From assembly GCF_006864425.1 (NCBI RefSeq), contig NZ_QHLI01000002.1:1-64000 (forward strand): 64,000 nucleotides of DNA, in the 5' to 3' direction. The DNA comes from Campylobacter troglodytis. GTDB taxonomy: Bacteria > Campylobacterota > Campylobacteria > Campylobacterales > Campylobacteraceae. Shown in pieces: positions 1-8,717 of the stretch. Position numbers and translations under genes: made by a program. The notes below the pieces were generated by a model. It saw only the letters and a program-made list of their open reading frames with translations. It made no database searches and was not told the DNA's origin. How positions within the stretch are numbered: position 1 is the stretch's first letter; each line of letters starts with the position of its first letter.

Positions 1-863
1 TTAATTTCTTTGTTCTTTAATGGCTTTGAGGAATCATAATCTTTGATGATGAGTTTAAAAGAAAATGTGTCGCTTGAGTGAGGGTTTAAAGGCTTGAAAG
101 CTTGAGTGATAGCTTGGTTGGGGGTGGGAGAGCAAGATTTAAGAGGGGGTTTTTGATTACTTGATGAATTATTTGTTATATTTTGATTATGTTCGCATAA
201 AAACATTATGCATTTTTCATAGTCTTTTTGCTTTATTTGATCCTGTTTAATGGAGTGTAAAATCGCCTTAGCTGCTTTTTGAGTGAGTGCTTGTTTTTTT
301 AAATTTAAGCTGTTTGGATCTGATTCAATAAGAGACATTATATATTGCCACGCTTCATTTACTGTGTTTTTTGTATTTTGCCAAAGTTGTAAAGCATTAT
401 CTCGTAGGTCAATATAAATCTTGTTTAATAGCCAAGTAAGAATGTAAGAAATTATTATACCTGCGATAAAAGCTACCGCACCAGATGAAGTCAAAGCAGT
501 TAATATCCCAACCACAATCGTAATTCCACCCAAAACGATTGTTTCTATTACACTCACATCCTCATTGCCTATATTTAAAGTAGAACCTTTTATTCCATCT
601 TTGACAACAAAAATAATCTTTATGTGTATAGAAGCTGTTTTAGTTGCAATTGCACTAATAGTAGAATCCATCATACTTAACATATTGAAAAGATAAGTTT
701 TTAGTAAATCCTCATCTTTTTCTTCTTTGATTCTAATCATCTCATCTTCGCTCATACATTCAAAAAATTCTATTTTACTGTCTTTTATCATAGGTTTATC
801 ATTTGTAGTGTAGTTTAAAGCTATGCCATAAGTTCTTATTGTTTTTTTGTCATATAATTTCAC
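1..863 (-). CDS. Hypothetical membrane protein, C-terminus cut by window edge
   Basis: Open frame on the minus strand from a GTG at 861-863 that overlaps the stop of the upstream gene. It runs off the left edge, so at least 287 codons are present and the C-terminus is unseen. The first 130 residues are soluble. Two adjacent hydrophobic helices follow at about residues 110-150, then a charged helical part and a Ser/Pro/Asn-rich linker, after which a new folded segment begins at the edge. I do not recognise the family. It is the last visible gene of a tightly overlapping three-gene operon, so the products probably act together. An unconfirmed possibility is a secreted-effector or surface-associated cassette. 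Confidence 0.6.
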   Translation of the reverse strand, partial: MKLYDKKTIRTYGIALNYTTNDKPMIKDSKIEFFECMSEDEMIRIKEEKDEDLLKTYLFNMLSMMDSTISAIATKTASIHIKIIFVVKDGIKGSTLNIGNEDVSVIETIVLGGITIVVGILTALTSSGAVAFIAGIIISYILTWLLNKIYIDLRDNALQLWQNTKNTVNEAWQYIMSLIESDPNSLNLKKQALTQKAAKAILHSIKQDQIKQKDYEKCIMFLCEHNQNITNNSSSNQKPPLKSCSPTPNQAITQAFKPLNPHSSDTFSFKLIIKDYDSSKPLKNKEI

Positions 864-1681
864 ATTTCACCTTCTTTTAGAGGATACCTAAAAGCATATA
901 TCCACATTCTATGCCATCTTGCAATGATTTCATCTGAGTTAAATTGCATTTTGTCATTTAATTCTACATAGATCTTATCAATATTATTCATACCAAATTT
1001 ACTAAACTGCAAACAAAAATAAGCCACTAGATATTTGGTGAAAAAAGTATGTTTGTTGGTATCAAAAATCATAGGTCGCACAAAGGATAGGTTTATCGTT
1101 TTTGTGCTTGGCGTAGTTTTCATTAACACTAAGCCTTCTCTATCTAACTTAATATTGCCAAATATTTTATATTCTAATATTACATAATTTTCAAATAATA
1201 AAATTCGTTTTAGCAAAAATGGTTTAAAGAAATAAAAATGATATAACACAATAGCCATAAAAGGTGGAGCAATAAAAGAGAGCATAAAGAAAAATACATA
1301 AAAAATAAACATAAATAATCCCCCAAAAATCCACGCACAATAAGATCTAAAATTGCCTTGATACTCACAGATCAAAATAGGATTATTTTTATTTATGTAC
1401 TTATTTGCTTTTGTGTGTCGCCATATTAAATAGTAGCAGTAAAGCAACACTAAGCAATATAATAGCAATATTACTTCACTAAATACTTTTAAAATAGCAA
1501 ACCAAGTTTTTTCGCTATGCTCTTGTATCTTAGCTATAATCACTATGCCTAGTATAAACATTATAGCATTCATATTGGCAAATACTGTATAAAGTATGTT
1601 ATTTAACTTTCTATCTCTATCACTGCCTAGCCCATCAAATAAAAGCGGATCAAAAGCTGCTTTTGTGTTTTTGTTTTTCAT
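860..1681 (-). CDS. Hypothetical four-helix membrane protein
   Basis: A 273-residue protein with four strongly hydrophobic segments in two pairs, near residues 30-50, 67-88, 115-137 and 139-155. A soluble C-terminal half of about 115 residues follows, with several aromatic residues. No signal peptide or catalytic motif is visible. Its ATG overlaps the stop of the upstream 112-residue gene by four bases, and its own stop overlaps the GTG of the downstream gene, indicating one polycistronic, translationally coupled message. I do not recognise the family. An inner-membrane location is inferred from the helices alone. Confidence 0.7.
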   Translation of the reverse strand: MKNKNTKAAFDPLLFDGLGSDRDRKLNNILYTVFANMNAIMFILGIVIIAKIQEHSEKTWFAILKVFSEVILLLYCLVLLYCYYLIWRHTKANKYINKNNPILICEYQGNFRSYCAWIFGGLFMFIFYVFFFMLSFIAPPFMAIVLYHFYFFKPFLLKRILLFENYVILEYKIFGNIKLDREGLVLMKTTPSTKTINLSFVRPMIFDTNKHTFFTKYLVAYFCLQFSKFGMNNIDKIYVELNDKMQFNSDEIIARWHRMWIYAFRYPLKEGEM

Positions 1682-2016
1682 ATGCTAGTGTCCTCCTTGA
1701 TATGTTCGCAAGCACCTATTTCTATCAATGCTCTTTCATTAGATTTGCCCTCTATTTTTGCTTGTAGAAAGCTTACTATACCTGCATTCATTTTGATCTT
1801 TGCTATTGGAATATACTTAAAATGCTTGTTATATGCTTTATTATCAAAAAGCTTATCTACTTTTGTGACAGCATAAGATTTGCTTATTGCAACCCCATAA
1901 GTAGATATGTTTTTAATTATCCCAAAATCCCTACTAGATATAGGAATTTGCTGAAATTGATTGCAATGACACTCTAATCCTTTGTATATGGTTTTATCTC
2001 GTGGCACTATTTGCAT
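1678..2016 (-). CDS. Hypothetical small soluble protein, first gene of operon
   Basis: A 112-residue soluble protein with a Cys-His-Cys cluster near residue 16 and no membrane helix. It overlaps the next gene by four bases. The annotated ATG directly abuts an AAGGA sequence, which leaves no spacing. A GTG three codons downstream (start about 2007) has a normal 8-9 base gap and may be the true start. A TAAAAT element about 15 bases upstream could be the -10 box of the operon. Family not recognised. Confidence 0.6.
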   Translation of the reverse strand: MQIVPRDKTIYKGLECHCNQFQQIPISSRDFGIIKNISTYGVAISKSYAVTKVDKLFDNKAYNKHFKYIPIAKIKMNAGIVSFLQAKIEGKSNERALIEIGACEHIKEDTSI

Positions 2017-2060
2017 TCCTTAATATATCTATTTTAGCAAAATCTATATAATTTTTTGAA

Positions 2061-2125
2061 TCAAGATACTTTAATGGGATTTTCTCTTAGCAATTTTAAT
2101 AAATTTTGTTAGGTTTAATTGAGCC
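2061..2125. repeat. IS scar: two fused IS1595-type ends
   Basis: The sequence TCAAGATACTTTAATGGG followed by the TTTTCTCTTA motif matches the outer end of the IS copies elsewhere in the window. It runs within about 60 bases into a reversed GGCTCAATTAAACC-type end. No transposase is left between them. This looks like an internally deleted IS remnant joining two terminal-repeat classes. Confidence 0.6.
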
Positions 2126-2171
2126 TTATATTTATGTGTCCATTTTTAGCAAAAATTGCACGAGTTTGCAT

Positions 2172-2936
2172 TTAGGGGTTTTGCCATTTTTGATATAAGT
2201 CGTGCTTTATTTCAAGTAGATCTAGCCATTTACCTATGATGAATTTTCGTAAATCATTTAAACTTGTGGCATTTGAGTAACTTGCAAACACAGGTGGGGC
2301 GATGATAACACCCATTTTAGAAAGCTTTGTCATTTGTTTGAGCACGAGCGTAGAAAAGGGCATTTCACGCACAGCCAAAATGAGCTTTTTACGCTCTTTA
2401 AGAGCCACCGCTGCACTTCTGCTTATCAAGGTGTCTGATATGCCTTGTCTTATCTTTGCCAAGGTGTTTAAAGAACAAGGTGCTATGATGGTAGCATTTA
2501 TGCCAAAGGACCCACTTGCTACGCTTGCAGCTAAATTCTCATCATCAAAAAAATGCGTTTTGTGTAGGGCAAAATTTTGTTTGCAAATGCTAATAAACTC
2601 ATCATTTTGGCTTAAATTTTGAGCTTTCAGCTTGTTTTTTTTGCCTTGCAAGTCTATGGTCGTTTCGCACCTTGTGTCCCCCTTGGATTTGCTTTGTGTA
2701 AATTGCTTCACCTTGCTTTTGGCTAATTTGTCATTATGCAAGCTTGAATTTTCGCCTTTAAATTCACGCAAAGCTCCTTGTAAGATCAAATTCTCAGCAC
2801 AAAGGCTTAATCTTGCGTTTTTGCTAAGTATGGCAAAAAGCTCATCGTTTGATCTTGTGTATTTTTCAAGCGCATTAAGCAGATAAAAGCCTAGCTCAAC
2901 GCTACTTGCTCCACTTAAGGCTACTAGGATCTTCAC
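2172..2936 (-). CDS. ubiX: UbiX-type flavin prenyltransferase with central insertion
   Basis: Flavin prenyltransferase of the UbiX/Pad1 flavoprotein family, which makes the prenylated FMN cofactor used by UbiD decarboxylases. The N-terminal ALSGASS flavin loop and the C-terminal part (APCSLNTLAKI, RSAAVALKERKKLIL, REMPFS) are clear. The protein is 254 residues, whereas the family is usually about 190. The excess is a charged, Lys/Ser/Asn-rich segment at about residues 60-115 that separates the first strand-helix units from the catalytic half. The gene overlaps flgA by four bases, the same neighbourhood as in C. jejuni. Function of the insert is unknown and the enzyme is probably still active. 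Confidence 0.85.
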   Translation of the reverse strand: MKILVALSGASSVELGFYLLNALEKYTRSNDELFAILSKNARLSLCAENLILQGALREFKGENSSLHNDKLAKSKVKQFTQSKSKGDTRCETTIDLQGKKNKLKAQNLSQNDEFISICKQNFALHKTHFFDDENLAASVASGSFGINATIIAPCSLNTLAKIRQGISDTLISRSAAVALKERKKLILAVREMPFSTLVLKQMTKLSKMGVIIAPPVFASYSNATSLNDLRKFIIGKWLDLLEIKHDLYQKWQNP

Positions 2937-3616
2937 TGTAAATTCACCTGATTACGATTTATGATCAAGGCTTGCATAATTTTTCCATCCTTGTTTCTTA
3001 CCTTGATGAGATCCCCTTCATTTCCCGATTCTAAGGCTACAAGCTCTATGATCATTTTTATCTCATTTTCTTCAAGTATGCCTCTTAAAATGGCATCCTT
3101 TTTGACAAGATAATTTGCCTTAAACATATTTCGTCTTAAAATGCTGTTCTTTTTTATATTTGTTCTTGCTAGTAAATTTAGATCATCATCCTTATAAATA
3201 ATAGCAGGTGGCACCTTGTCAAAATCCACAAGGCTGAGTGTATAATCAGCCCCTGTGAGAACATCTCCTCTTTGAAGTTCTTTATTTGATCTTAAAACCT
3301 CAAGCTTTGCCTTTATAAAATATCTAAAAAAAACATTTTTTTTGATATTTTCAGGGGTTTTAAACTCAGCCCTCACATAGCCGCTAGCCCTGTCAAATCT
3401 TCCTTGGGCTAGTTTTAAGAAGTAATATTTGTCAAAATTTTTGGGTAAGTTTGCATTGCTTAGTTGTATGTCGTTGATTATAAGTCCTTGGAATTTAAAC
3501 TTAAATTCTTGTGCCAAAGCAAATTTAATTTGCTCAAAATGTAGCTCATTTGCAAGAAGGGCTAAGCAAAAGCATATTAAGCACAAGAAGATCTTTTTCA
3601 AAGGACTAATCCTCAC
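2933..3616 (-). CDS. flgA: Flagellar P-ring assembly chaperone FlgA
   Basis: FlgA acts in the periplasm, where it helps FlgI assemble into the P ring of the flagellar basal body. The 227-residue product has a signal peptide (residues 1-22, ending near LLANEL). Its C-terminal half is typical of the SAF/ChapFlgA domain, with a run like RGDVLTGADY, then NIKKNSILRRNM and a final beta-rich part including VRNKDGKIMQA. It sits between ubiX and the MetQ-like genes with ATGA overlaps on both sides, as in C. jejuni. It is probably cotranscribed from the promoter upstream of the first MetQ-like gene. Confidence 0.85.
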   Translation of the reverse strand: MRISPLKKIFLCLICFCLALLANELHFEQIKFALAQEFKFKFQGLIINDIQLSNANLPKNFDKYYFLKLAQGRFDRASGYVRAEFKTPENIKKNVFFRYFIKAKLEVLRSNKELQRGDVLTGADYTLSLVDFDKVPPAIIYKDDDLNLLARTNIKKNSILRRNMFKANYLVKKDAILRGILEENEIKMIIELVALESGNEGDLIKVRNKDGKIMQALIINRNQVNLQ

Positions 3617-4386
3617 CAGGTAGGAATGACGCTACCCTCGTATTTTTTAAGTATAAACTCTCTTAACTCCTTTGTTCTTAATGCCTCGTGAAGTAGTTTC
3701 GTTTTAGCACTTTCTTTATCTTGCTGCCTTACGACTACAAAATTCGCATAGGGGCTATCTTTTTTCTCTAAAAAGATGGCATCTTTCATAGGATTTAAAC
3801 CATAATCAAGAGCATAGTTTGTGTTAATCACAGCTAGATCAGCATCATCAAGCGAGCGAGGAAGCTGGGCGGCTTTTAGCTCTTTGAATTTAAGCTTTTT
3901 GGGGTTGTTGATTATGTCCTTTGGGCTTTTAAAGCCCTTAGATTTACTAAGCTCAATTAGTCCTGCTTGTTCTAGGATTTCTAAGGCTCTGTTTTCATTT
4001 GTGGGATCATTTGGCACTGTTACCAAGGAATTATCCTTTAACTCACTAAGTGTTTTAATCCTTTTTGAATACACCCCCATTGGAAAGATGGCCACACTTG
4101 TAGTTGCGATTAAGTTTGTATTTTTGCTGTGATTAAACTCGTCTAAATAAGGCTTATGCTGGAATAAATTCGCATCAAGTTTGCCCTCGTTTAAGGCAAC
4201 ATTTGGCACCGCATAGTCTGTAAATTCAACGATTTTAAGCTCATAGCCTCTTTTTTCTATGAAAGGACGAGCAAATTCCATGATCGCATCAAAGGGAGCA
4301 GGGGTTACACCCACGACAATAGTTTCTTTAGCAAGGCTTGAAACGCCAAGCAAAAAAGCCAAGAGTAAAGCCTTTATTTTCATCAT
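3613..4386 (-). CDS. MetQ/NlpA-family periplasmic binding protein (third of three)
   Basis: A substrate-binding protein of the MetQ (NLPA) family, which delivers methionine or related compounds to an ABC importer. It has 257 residues and an N-terminal hydrophobic signal ending near SLAKE. Conserved family motifs include EFTDYAVPN, LDANLFQHKPYLDEFN, PNDPTNENRA and LKAAQLPRSL. There is no lipobox cysteine, so the mature protein should be soluble in the periplasm rather than a lipoprotein. It is about 10 bases downstream of a close paralogue and overlaps flgA. The ligand cannot be decided from sequence. Confidence 0.85.
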   Translation of the reverse strand: MMKIKALLLAFLLGVSSLAKETIVVGVTPAPFDAIMEFARPFIEKRGYELKIVEFTDYAVPNVALNEGKLDANLFQHKPYLDEFNHSKNTNLIATTSVAIFPMGVYSKRIKTLSELKDNSLVTVPNDPTNENRALEILEQAGLIELSKSKGFKSPKDIINNPKKLKFKELKAAQLPRSLDDADLAVINTNYALDYGLNPMKDAIFLEKKDSPYANFVVVRQQDKESAKTKLLHEALRTKELREFILKKYEGSVIPTW

Positions 4387-4396
4387 TGCATCCTTT

Positions 4397-5167
4397 TTAA
4401 AATGTGGGAATTACATTGCCGCCATACTTTTTGAGTATAAACTCACGCAGCTCTTTTGAGTGTAAAACCTCGTTTATAGCCTTTGTTTTCGCACTTTCTT
4501 TATCTGCCTTTCGCACAGCGATGATAATGGCATAGTTGCTATCCTTATCCTCTATAAACAGTGCATCCCTAACAGGACTTAGCCCATAATCTAAAGCATA
4601 ATTTGTTGGGATGATGGCTAGGCTTACATCATCAAGCGAACGAGGTAACTGGGCGGCTTTTAGCTCTTTGAATTTAAGCTTTTTGGGGTTGTTGGCTAGA
4701 TCTTGTGGGGTTTTAAACCCATCTTTTTCTTTAAATTCAACAAGCCTAGTTTTAACAAGTAGCTCAAAGGCTCTATCTTCATTTGTTGGGTCGTTTGGAA
4801 TGCTTACCAAAGCACCATTTGGCAAGTCTTTAATGTCTTTAATGATTTTAGAATACACGCCCATAGGCACTAGCACCACACTTTGCGTAGGCACTAAATC
4901 CGTGCCATTGCTTTTGTTAAACTCATCTAAATAAGGCTTATGCTGAAACAAATTCGCGTCTAACTTGCCCTCGTTTAAAGCCTTGTTTGGCACAGCATAG
5001 TCTGTAAATTCAATGATTTCAAGCTCGTAACCCTTTTTAGCAAACAAGGGCTTTGAAAATTCAAGGATCTCAGCATAAGGAACAGGAGTAGCCCCTATGA
5101 CTAGCCTTTCTTTTGCAAAGGATGCCAAGATAGCAAACAAAAGGGCTAAGATTATTTTAGTATTCAA
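4397..5167 (-). CDS. MetQ/NlpA-family periplasmic binding protein (second of three)
   Basis: A 256-residue paralogue of its downstream neighbour, sharing EFTDYAVPNKALNEGKLD, HKPYLDEFN, NDPTNEDRA and the LKAAQLPRSLDD block. This indicates a tandem duplication. The signal peptide (about residues 1-17) lacks a lipobox cysteine, so a free periplasmic protein is expected. It starts 41 bases after the first paralogue and is probably in the same transcript. No permease or ATPase gene (metI/metN) is within the window, so the importer must be encoded elsewhere. The three copies probably differ in ligand preference, which is inference. Confidence 0.85.
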   Translation of the reverse strand: MNTKIILALLFAILASFAKERLVIGATPVPYAEILEFSKPLFAKKGYELEIIEFTDYAVPNKALNEGKLDANLFQHKPYLDEFNKSNGTDLVPTQSVVLVPMGVYSKIIKDIKDLPNGALVSIPNDPTNEDRAFELLVKTRLVEFKEKDGFKTPQDLANNPKKLKFKELKAAQLPRSLDDVSLAIIPTNYALDYGLSPVRDALFIEDKDSNYAIIIAVRKADKESAKTKAINEVLHSKELREFILKKYGGNVIPTF

Positions 5168-5208
5168 CTTTTAACTCCAAAGCCATTATTTTAATCTATC
5201 ATTTTAGC

Positions 5209-5985
5209 TCAAAAGGCTGGTATCACCGCACCTTTGTATTTGTCGGTGATGAATTTTTTAACCTTTTGGCTTTGCAAGGCCTTGATCAAAGCCTTTGTTT
5301 TGGCACTGTTTTCGTTTCCAGCCTTTACCACAAGCATATTTACATAGGGGCTTGAACTACCCTCAAGCACAAGTCCGTCCTTTGTTGGGCTTAAATTTGC
5401 AGAAAGGGCGTAATTAGCATTAATCACAGCATAGTCGGCATCTTGCAAGGCTCTTGGAAGCTGGGCTGCTTTTAGTTCTATGAAGTTAATTTGTCTTGGA
5501 TTGCTTGTAAGATCCCTTACAGTTTTCAGAGCACCTTCTTTAAAGCTGGCCACCCCTGTGCTAGCTATGACATCAAGGGCTCTGCTTTCGTTTGTGGTAT
5601 CATTTGGAATGGCTATCTTGGTGCCGCTTTTTAGATTCTTCGTATCAAAGCTTTTGTGCTTTGTAGAATACACAGCCATAGGCTCTAAGTGAATGCCAGC
5701 TACGGCTACTAGCTTTGTTTTGTTGTTTTTGTTAAACTCGTTTAAATAGGGGCTGTGCTGAAAGAAATTCGCATCAAGTTCCCCACTCCAAGTAGCTACA
5801 TTGGGCTGGACATAGTCGTTAAACTCCTTAATGACAAGCTCGAAACCTTCTTTTTTCAAATCATCCTTTATCAAGGCTAAAATTTCAGCATGAGGCACAG
5901 GGGTTGCACCCACAAGCACTTTTTGCGCACCAAAGGCGGCAGTAATACCTAAGAAAGCCGCTAAAACTAGGGTTTTTACTCTCAT
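5209..5985 (-). CDS. MetQ/NlpA-family periplasmic binding protein (first of three)
   Basis: A 258-residue member of the MetQ family and the most diverged of the three (HSPYLNEFN instead of HKPYLDEFN, FNDYVQPN instead of FTDYAVPN). The signal peptide ends near AAFGAQ without a lipobox cysteine. A good AAGGAG ribosome site precedes the ATG and a TATAAT box lies about 25-30 bases upstream, so this is the first gene of the metQ-metQ-metQ-flgA-ubiX series. In C. jejuni the corresponding cluster is followed upstream by ABC transporter genes. Here the next gene is an unrelated FtsH-like gene on the other strand. Confidence 0.85.
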   Translation of the reverse strand: MRVKTLVLAAFLGITAAFGAQKVLVGATPVPHAEILALIKDDLKKEGFELVIKEFNDYVQPNVATWSGELDANFFQHSPYLNEFNKNNKTKLVAVAGIHLEPMAVYSTKHKSFDTKNLKSGTKIAIPNDTTNESRALDVIASTGVASFKEGALKTVRDLTSNPRQINFIELKAAQLPRALQDADYAVINANYALSANLSPTKDGLVLEGSSSPYVNMLVVKAGNENSAKTKALIKALQSQKVKKFITDKYKGAVIPAF

Positions 5986-6010
5986 TTTGAACTCCTTAAT
6001 TTTTCTTTAA

Positions 6011-6016
6011 ATTATA
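6011..6016 (-). promoter_or_regulatory. -10 box for the MetQ-like operon
   Basis: A TATAAT hexamer on the minus strand lies about 25 bases upstream of the ATG at 5985, with an AAGGAG site between them. The vegetative sigma factor of Campylobacter relies mainly on the -10 box, and no -35 box is obvious. Confidence 0.6.
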
Positions 6017-6498
6017 CTGAATTTAGTTGAAAAATGGTAAATGAAGGGACTTTGTTGGCATTTAAATTCAAATGGGCATTTAAATTCAAAAGAAAGTTAG
6101 GGTAAAAAATTTTGACAGTTGATACCTTTATACTTGAATTTTAATCTTCAAAATTTTAAAAGCTTTAAGCAAGAATAAAGCTTGAATTTACATTTTAAAA
6201 TAGCTGACAAGAACTAGTTTAAGGAAGCTTTTTCTAAACAAAAGAACTAAGAGGCTTTGTTAGAAATATAATTTCATATGATTAAAGGCTTAATTTTTTA
6301 GCCAAAGACACTTAAAAAGAATTAGTTTGTTTAAAATTAACACAGTTTAAAAAATAACTAAAAGGTATTTTAGGCAAAACATTTACACATTCTCTAAATT
6401 TAAGCAATTTTAGGGTAAAATACGACAAAAATTCACAACAAGGCTACAATTTCGTAATTTATCCTTAAAGGATAAAGAGCCTTCAAGGGAGCAAAAGC
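6017..6498. other. AT-rich intergenic region between divergent units
   Basis: About 480 bases without a supported gene. It holds several AAATTCAA/TTGAATTT motifs, AT-rich runs and, near 6414-6420, a TAAAAT element that may be the -10 box of the FtsH-like gene. Nothing else recognisable. Confidence 0.5.
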
Positions 6499-8121
6499 TT
6501 GAATAAAAACAAAAAAATCATCCTAGCATCCTTAGTTGTTTTATGCCTACTTTTAGGCATCATTTACCTCAAAAACGAGCCTGAATTCATAGACAAGGCA
6601 TTTTATCAAAGCCTTTTGGAGCAAAATGCCATCAAAGAAGCCACCTTACAAAGCAATGAAATCGTGATAAGTGCAGCAGGGCGCAAATACGCCATCATCA
6701 AAGAAGGCATTGATATGAACGAGCTTTTAAGCCGTGTGCCAGTCCGCCCCGCTAGGGAGTTTGATACTAGCTTTTTTATCTTTATTTGCTGTGCCTTGCT
6801 TGCTATGTTTGCAAGTGCTGCCTTTTGGGTGCGTAAAAAGCAAGTGGATAAATTTCCCATCAAAAAGCCAGCCCAAGCTCCCATAAATTCAATAGACAGC
6901 CTAAATAGCATAAAGCCTGTCATTTCAAGCGTGAGCTTTGAGGATGTCGCGGGCGTTGATGATGTCAAGGTTGAGTTAAGCGAGATAGTTGATTTTCTCA
7001 AAAATCCTAAAAAATACAAGGAATTTGGGGTTAAAATGCCAAAAGGCGTGCTTATGGTAGGACCTCCTGGCGTTGGTAAGACGCTCATTGCCAAAGCCGT
7101 AGCTGGCGAGGCTAGTGTGCCGTTTTTTTATCAAAGCGGCTCGTCCTTTGTGGAAATTTATGTAGGAATGGGCGCAAAACGCGTGAGGGAGCTTTTTTCA
7201 AGGGCAAAGGCTATGTCGCCAAGCATTATTTTCATCGATGAAATAGACGCTGTGGGAAAAGCAAGGGGCGAGGTTAGCAATGTCGAGCGAGATAGCACCC
7301 TAAATCAGCTTTTAACTCAAATGGACGGCTTTGAGGACAATAGCGGCGTCATAGTCATAGCAGCGACAAATAAAATAGAGCTAATGGATCCTGCCTTGCT
7401 TCGCTCGGGTCGCTTTGATAGGCGAATTTTCATCTCCCTTCCTGATTACAAAGACAGGCTTAAAATCCTTGAAATTTATATGAAGGATAAAAAAAACAAT
7501 GTGAATTTAAGCCACATTGCCAAAGCAAGTGTCGGTTTTAGCGGGGCTGCACTTGAAACCCTTGTTAATGAAGCAGCCATAAATGCTTTAAGACGAGATG
7601 CCTTGCAGGTGGAGGAAAATGACTTTTACGAGGTGCTAAACAAGGTGCTTTTGGGAAAGAAAAAGATTTTATCTTTTAGCGATGATGAGAAGAAAATTCA
7701 AGCCACTTATCAAGCGGCAAAGGCTTTGAGTGCTTATTATTTTGACATAGGCTTTGAAAAAATCACTCTCATTGAGGATAGATTTAATGAATATGAGCAT
7801 CATATAAGGTCTAAATCAGAGCTTTTAAACAAGATAAAGGTCTATCTAGCAGGCTCTTGTGCGATGAAACTGATTTACAATGAAAGCTACACCAACTCTC
7901 AAAGCGATTTGATGAAGGCAAAGGAGCTTATAAGCTATATGTTAAGCTTTGATATGGCTGATGAAAAACTGCTTGATGAGCAAAAACGAGAGATTCAAAA
8001 CTATCTTGGTGCTATGAAGGACAAGATAAAAGCCCTTGCAGAGACACTTTTAGAGCAAGAAAAGCTTGAAAGTGCCGATGTGGCAAGGCTGATAAATGAG
8101 GATCTAATAAGCAAGGCTTGA
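6499..8121 (+). CDS. FtsH-like AAA+ protein lacking the zinc protease motif
   Basis: A membrane AAA+ protein of FtsH architecture, 540 residues compared with about 640 for FtsH. It has membrane helices at about residues 7-24 and 91-111 with a small periplasmic domain between. The AAA module is complete: Walker A GPPGVGKT at 188-195, Walker B IIFIDEID at 243-250 and the LLRSGRFDRR arginine-finger region at 301-309. Where FtsH carries HEAGH, this protein has YQAAK (404-408), so both zinc-binding histidines and the catalytic glutamate are gone. It should be an ATP-driven unfoldase or regulator without protease activity, perhaps partnering the real FtsH (inference). The start is TTG at 6499, preceded by AGGGAG. 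Confidence 0.85.
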   Translation: MNKNKKIILASLVVLCLLLGIIYLKNEPEFIDKAFYQSLLEQNAIKEATLQSNEIVISAAGRKYAIIKEGIDMNELLSRVPVRPAREFDTSFFIFICCALLAMFASAAFWVRKKQVDKFPIKKPAQAPINSIDSLNSIKPVISSVSFEDVAGVDDVKVELSEIVDFLKNPKKYKEFGVKMPKGVLMVGPPGVGKTLIAKAVAGEASVPFFYQSGSSFVEIYVGMGAKRVRELFSRAKAMSPSIIFIDEIDAVGKARGEVSNVERDSTLNQLLTQMDGFEDNSGVIVIAATNKIELMDPALLRSGRFDRRIFISLPDYKDRLKILEIYMKDKKNNVNLSHIAKASVGFSGAALETLVNEAAINALRRDALQVEENDFYEVLNKVLLGKKKILSFSDDEKKIQATYQAAKALSAYYFDIGFEKITLIEDRFNEYEHHIRSKSELLNKIKVYLAGSCAMKLIYNESYTNSQSDLMKAKELISYMLSFDMADEKLLDEQKREIQNYLGAMKDKIKALAETLLEQEKLESADVARLINEDLISKA

Positions 8122-8532
8122 AGATTGTGTGAATTTTACTTGTTCTAGGCTTGATTTTAAAGTATGGCAAATTTGGATTTTAGTATGAATTTAAAATGAC
8201 TTAGAGCTTGAATTTCTAGGCTTTGAAATGTGGTGTTTGTTTGAAACCCTTTGTGGATTTGAATTCTAGCTTGAATTTAAGGTGGGTTGAATTTAAAGGT
8301 CTCAATTGCATTTAAGGTAATTTTGGATTATCAAGTTTAATAAATTTGGCTAAATATACTTAAAATGGGATTTTGACTTATGAATTTTAATAAATTTTGA
8401 TGAAAATTTGATCTTAAAATTTTTAGCATTTATCTTAATTTTCTTTATTTTGGCTAAGGGATTAAATTTTATGGCTCAACCCATATTAAGCGGATATTTT
8501 CTTATCAGTTTTGATAAAATTTTGGCTCAAAA
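8122..8532. repeat. AT-rich gap with nested IS-end scars
   Basis: No gene is supported here. Fragments at about 8337-8400 and 8474-8525 repeat the outer IS segment (GGATTTT.CTTAT...TTTAATAAATTTTG), and a GGCTCAA end lies near 8474. This indicates older insertions cut by later ones. TTGAATTTAA motifs are frequent between 8140 and 8300. Confidence 0.5.
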
Positions 8533-8683
8533 GGCTCAAGGTGCTTTAATAAGATTTTCTCTTATCGACTTTAACAAATTTTAATGAGTATTTTGTCCTA
8601 AATTTTTTGTCTTAATTTTGTTTTAAGTTAAAAACAAAATTTTCTCTTTTAGCCTTTAAATTTGGTTAAATTCAACTTAGCAA

Positions 8684-8717
8684 ACTTCTACTACTCAGTT
8701 GCAAGAGCGTGAAGTAA
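8684..8717 (-). repeat. Mini-palindromic insert, transposase site 5 (after ENF)
   Basis: 34-bp member of the TTACTTC...GAAG family, placed after the phenylalanine of the catalytic ENF motif in IS copy A. Confidence 0.6.

Noticed and set aside
1-3. TTA at the very start read as a stop codon (TAA) of the first minus-strand gene
   Set aside because: It is not in the frame set by the GTG at 861-863; the gene continues past the window edge.
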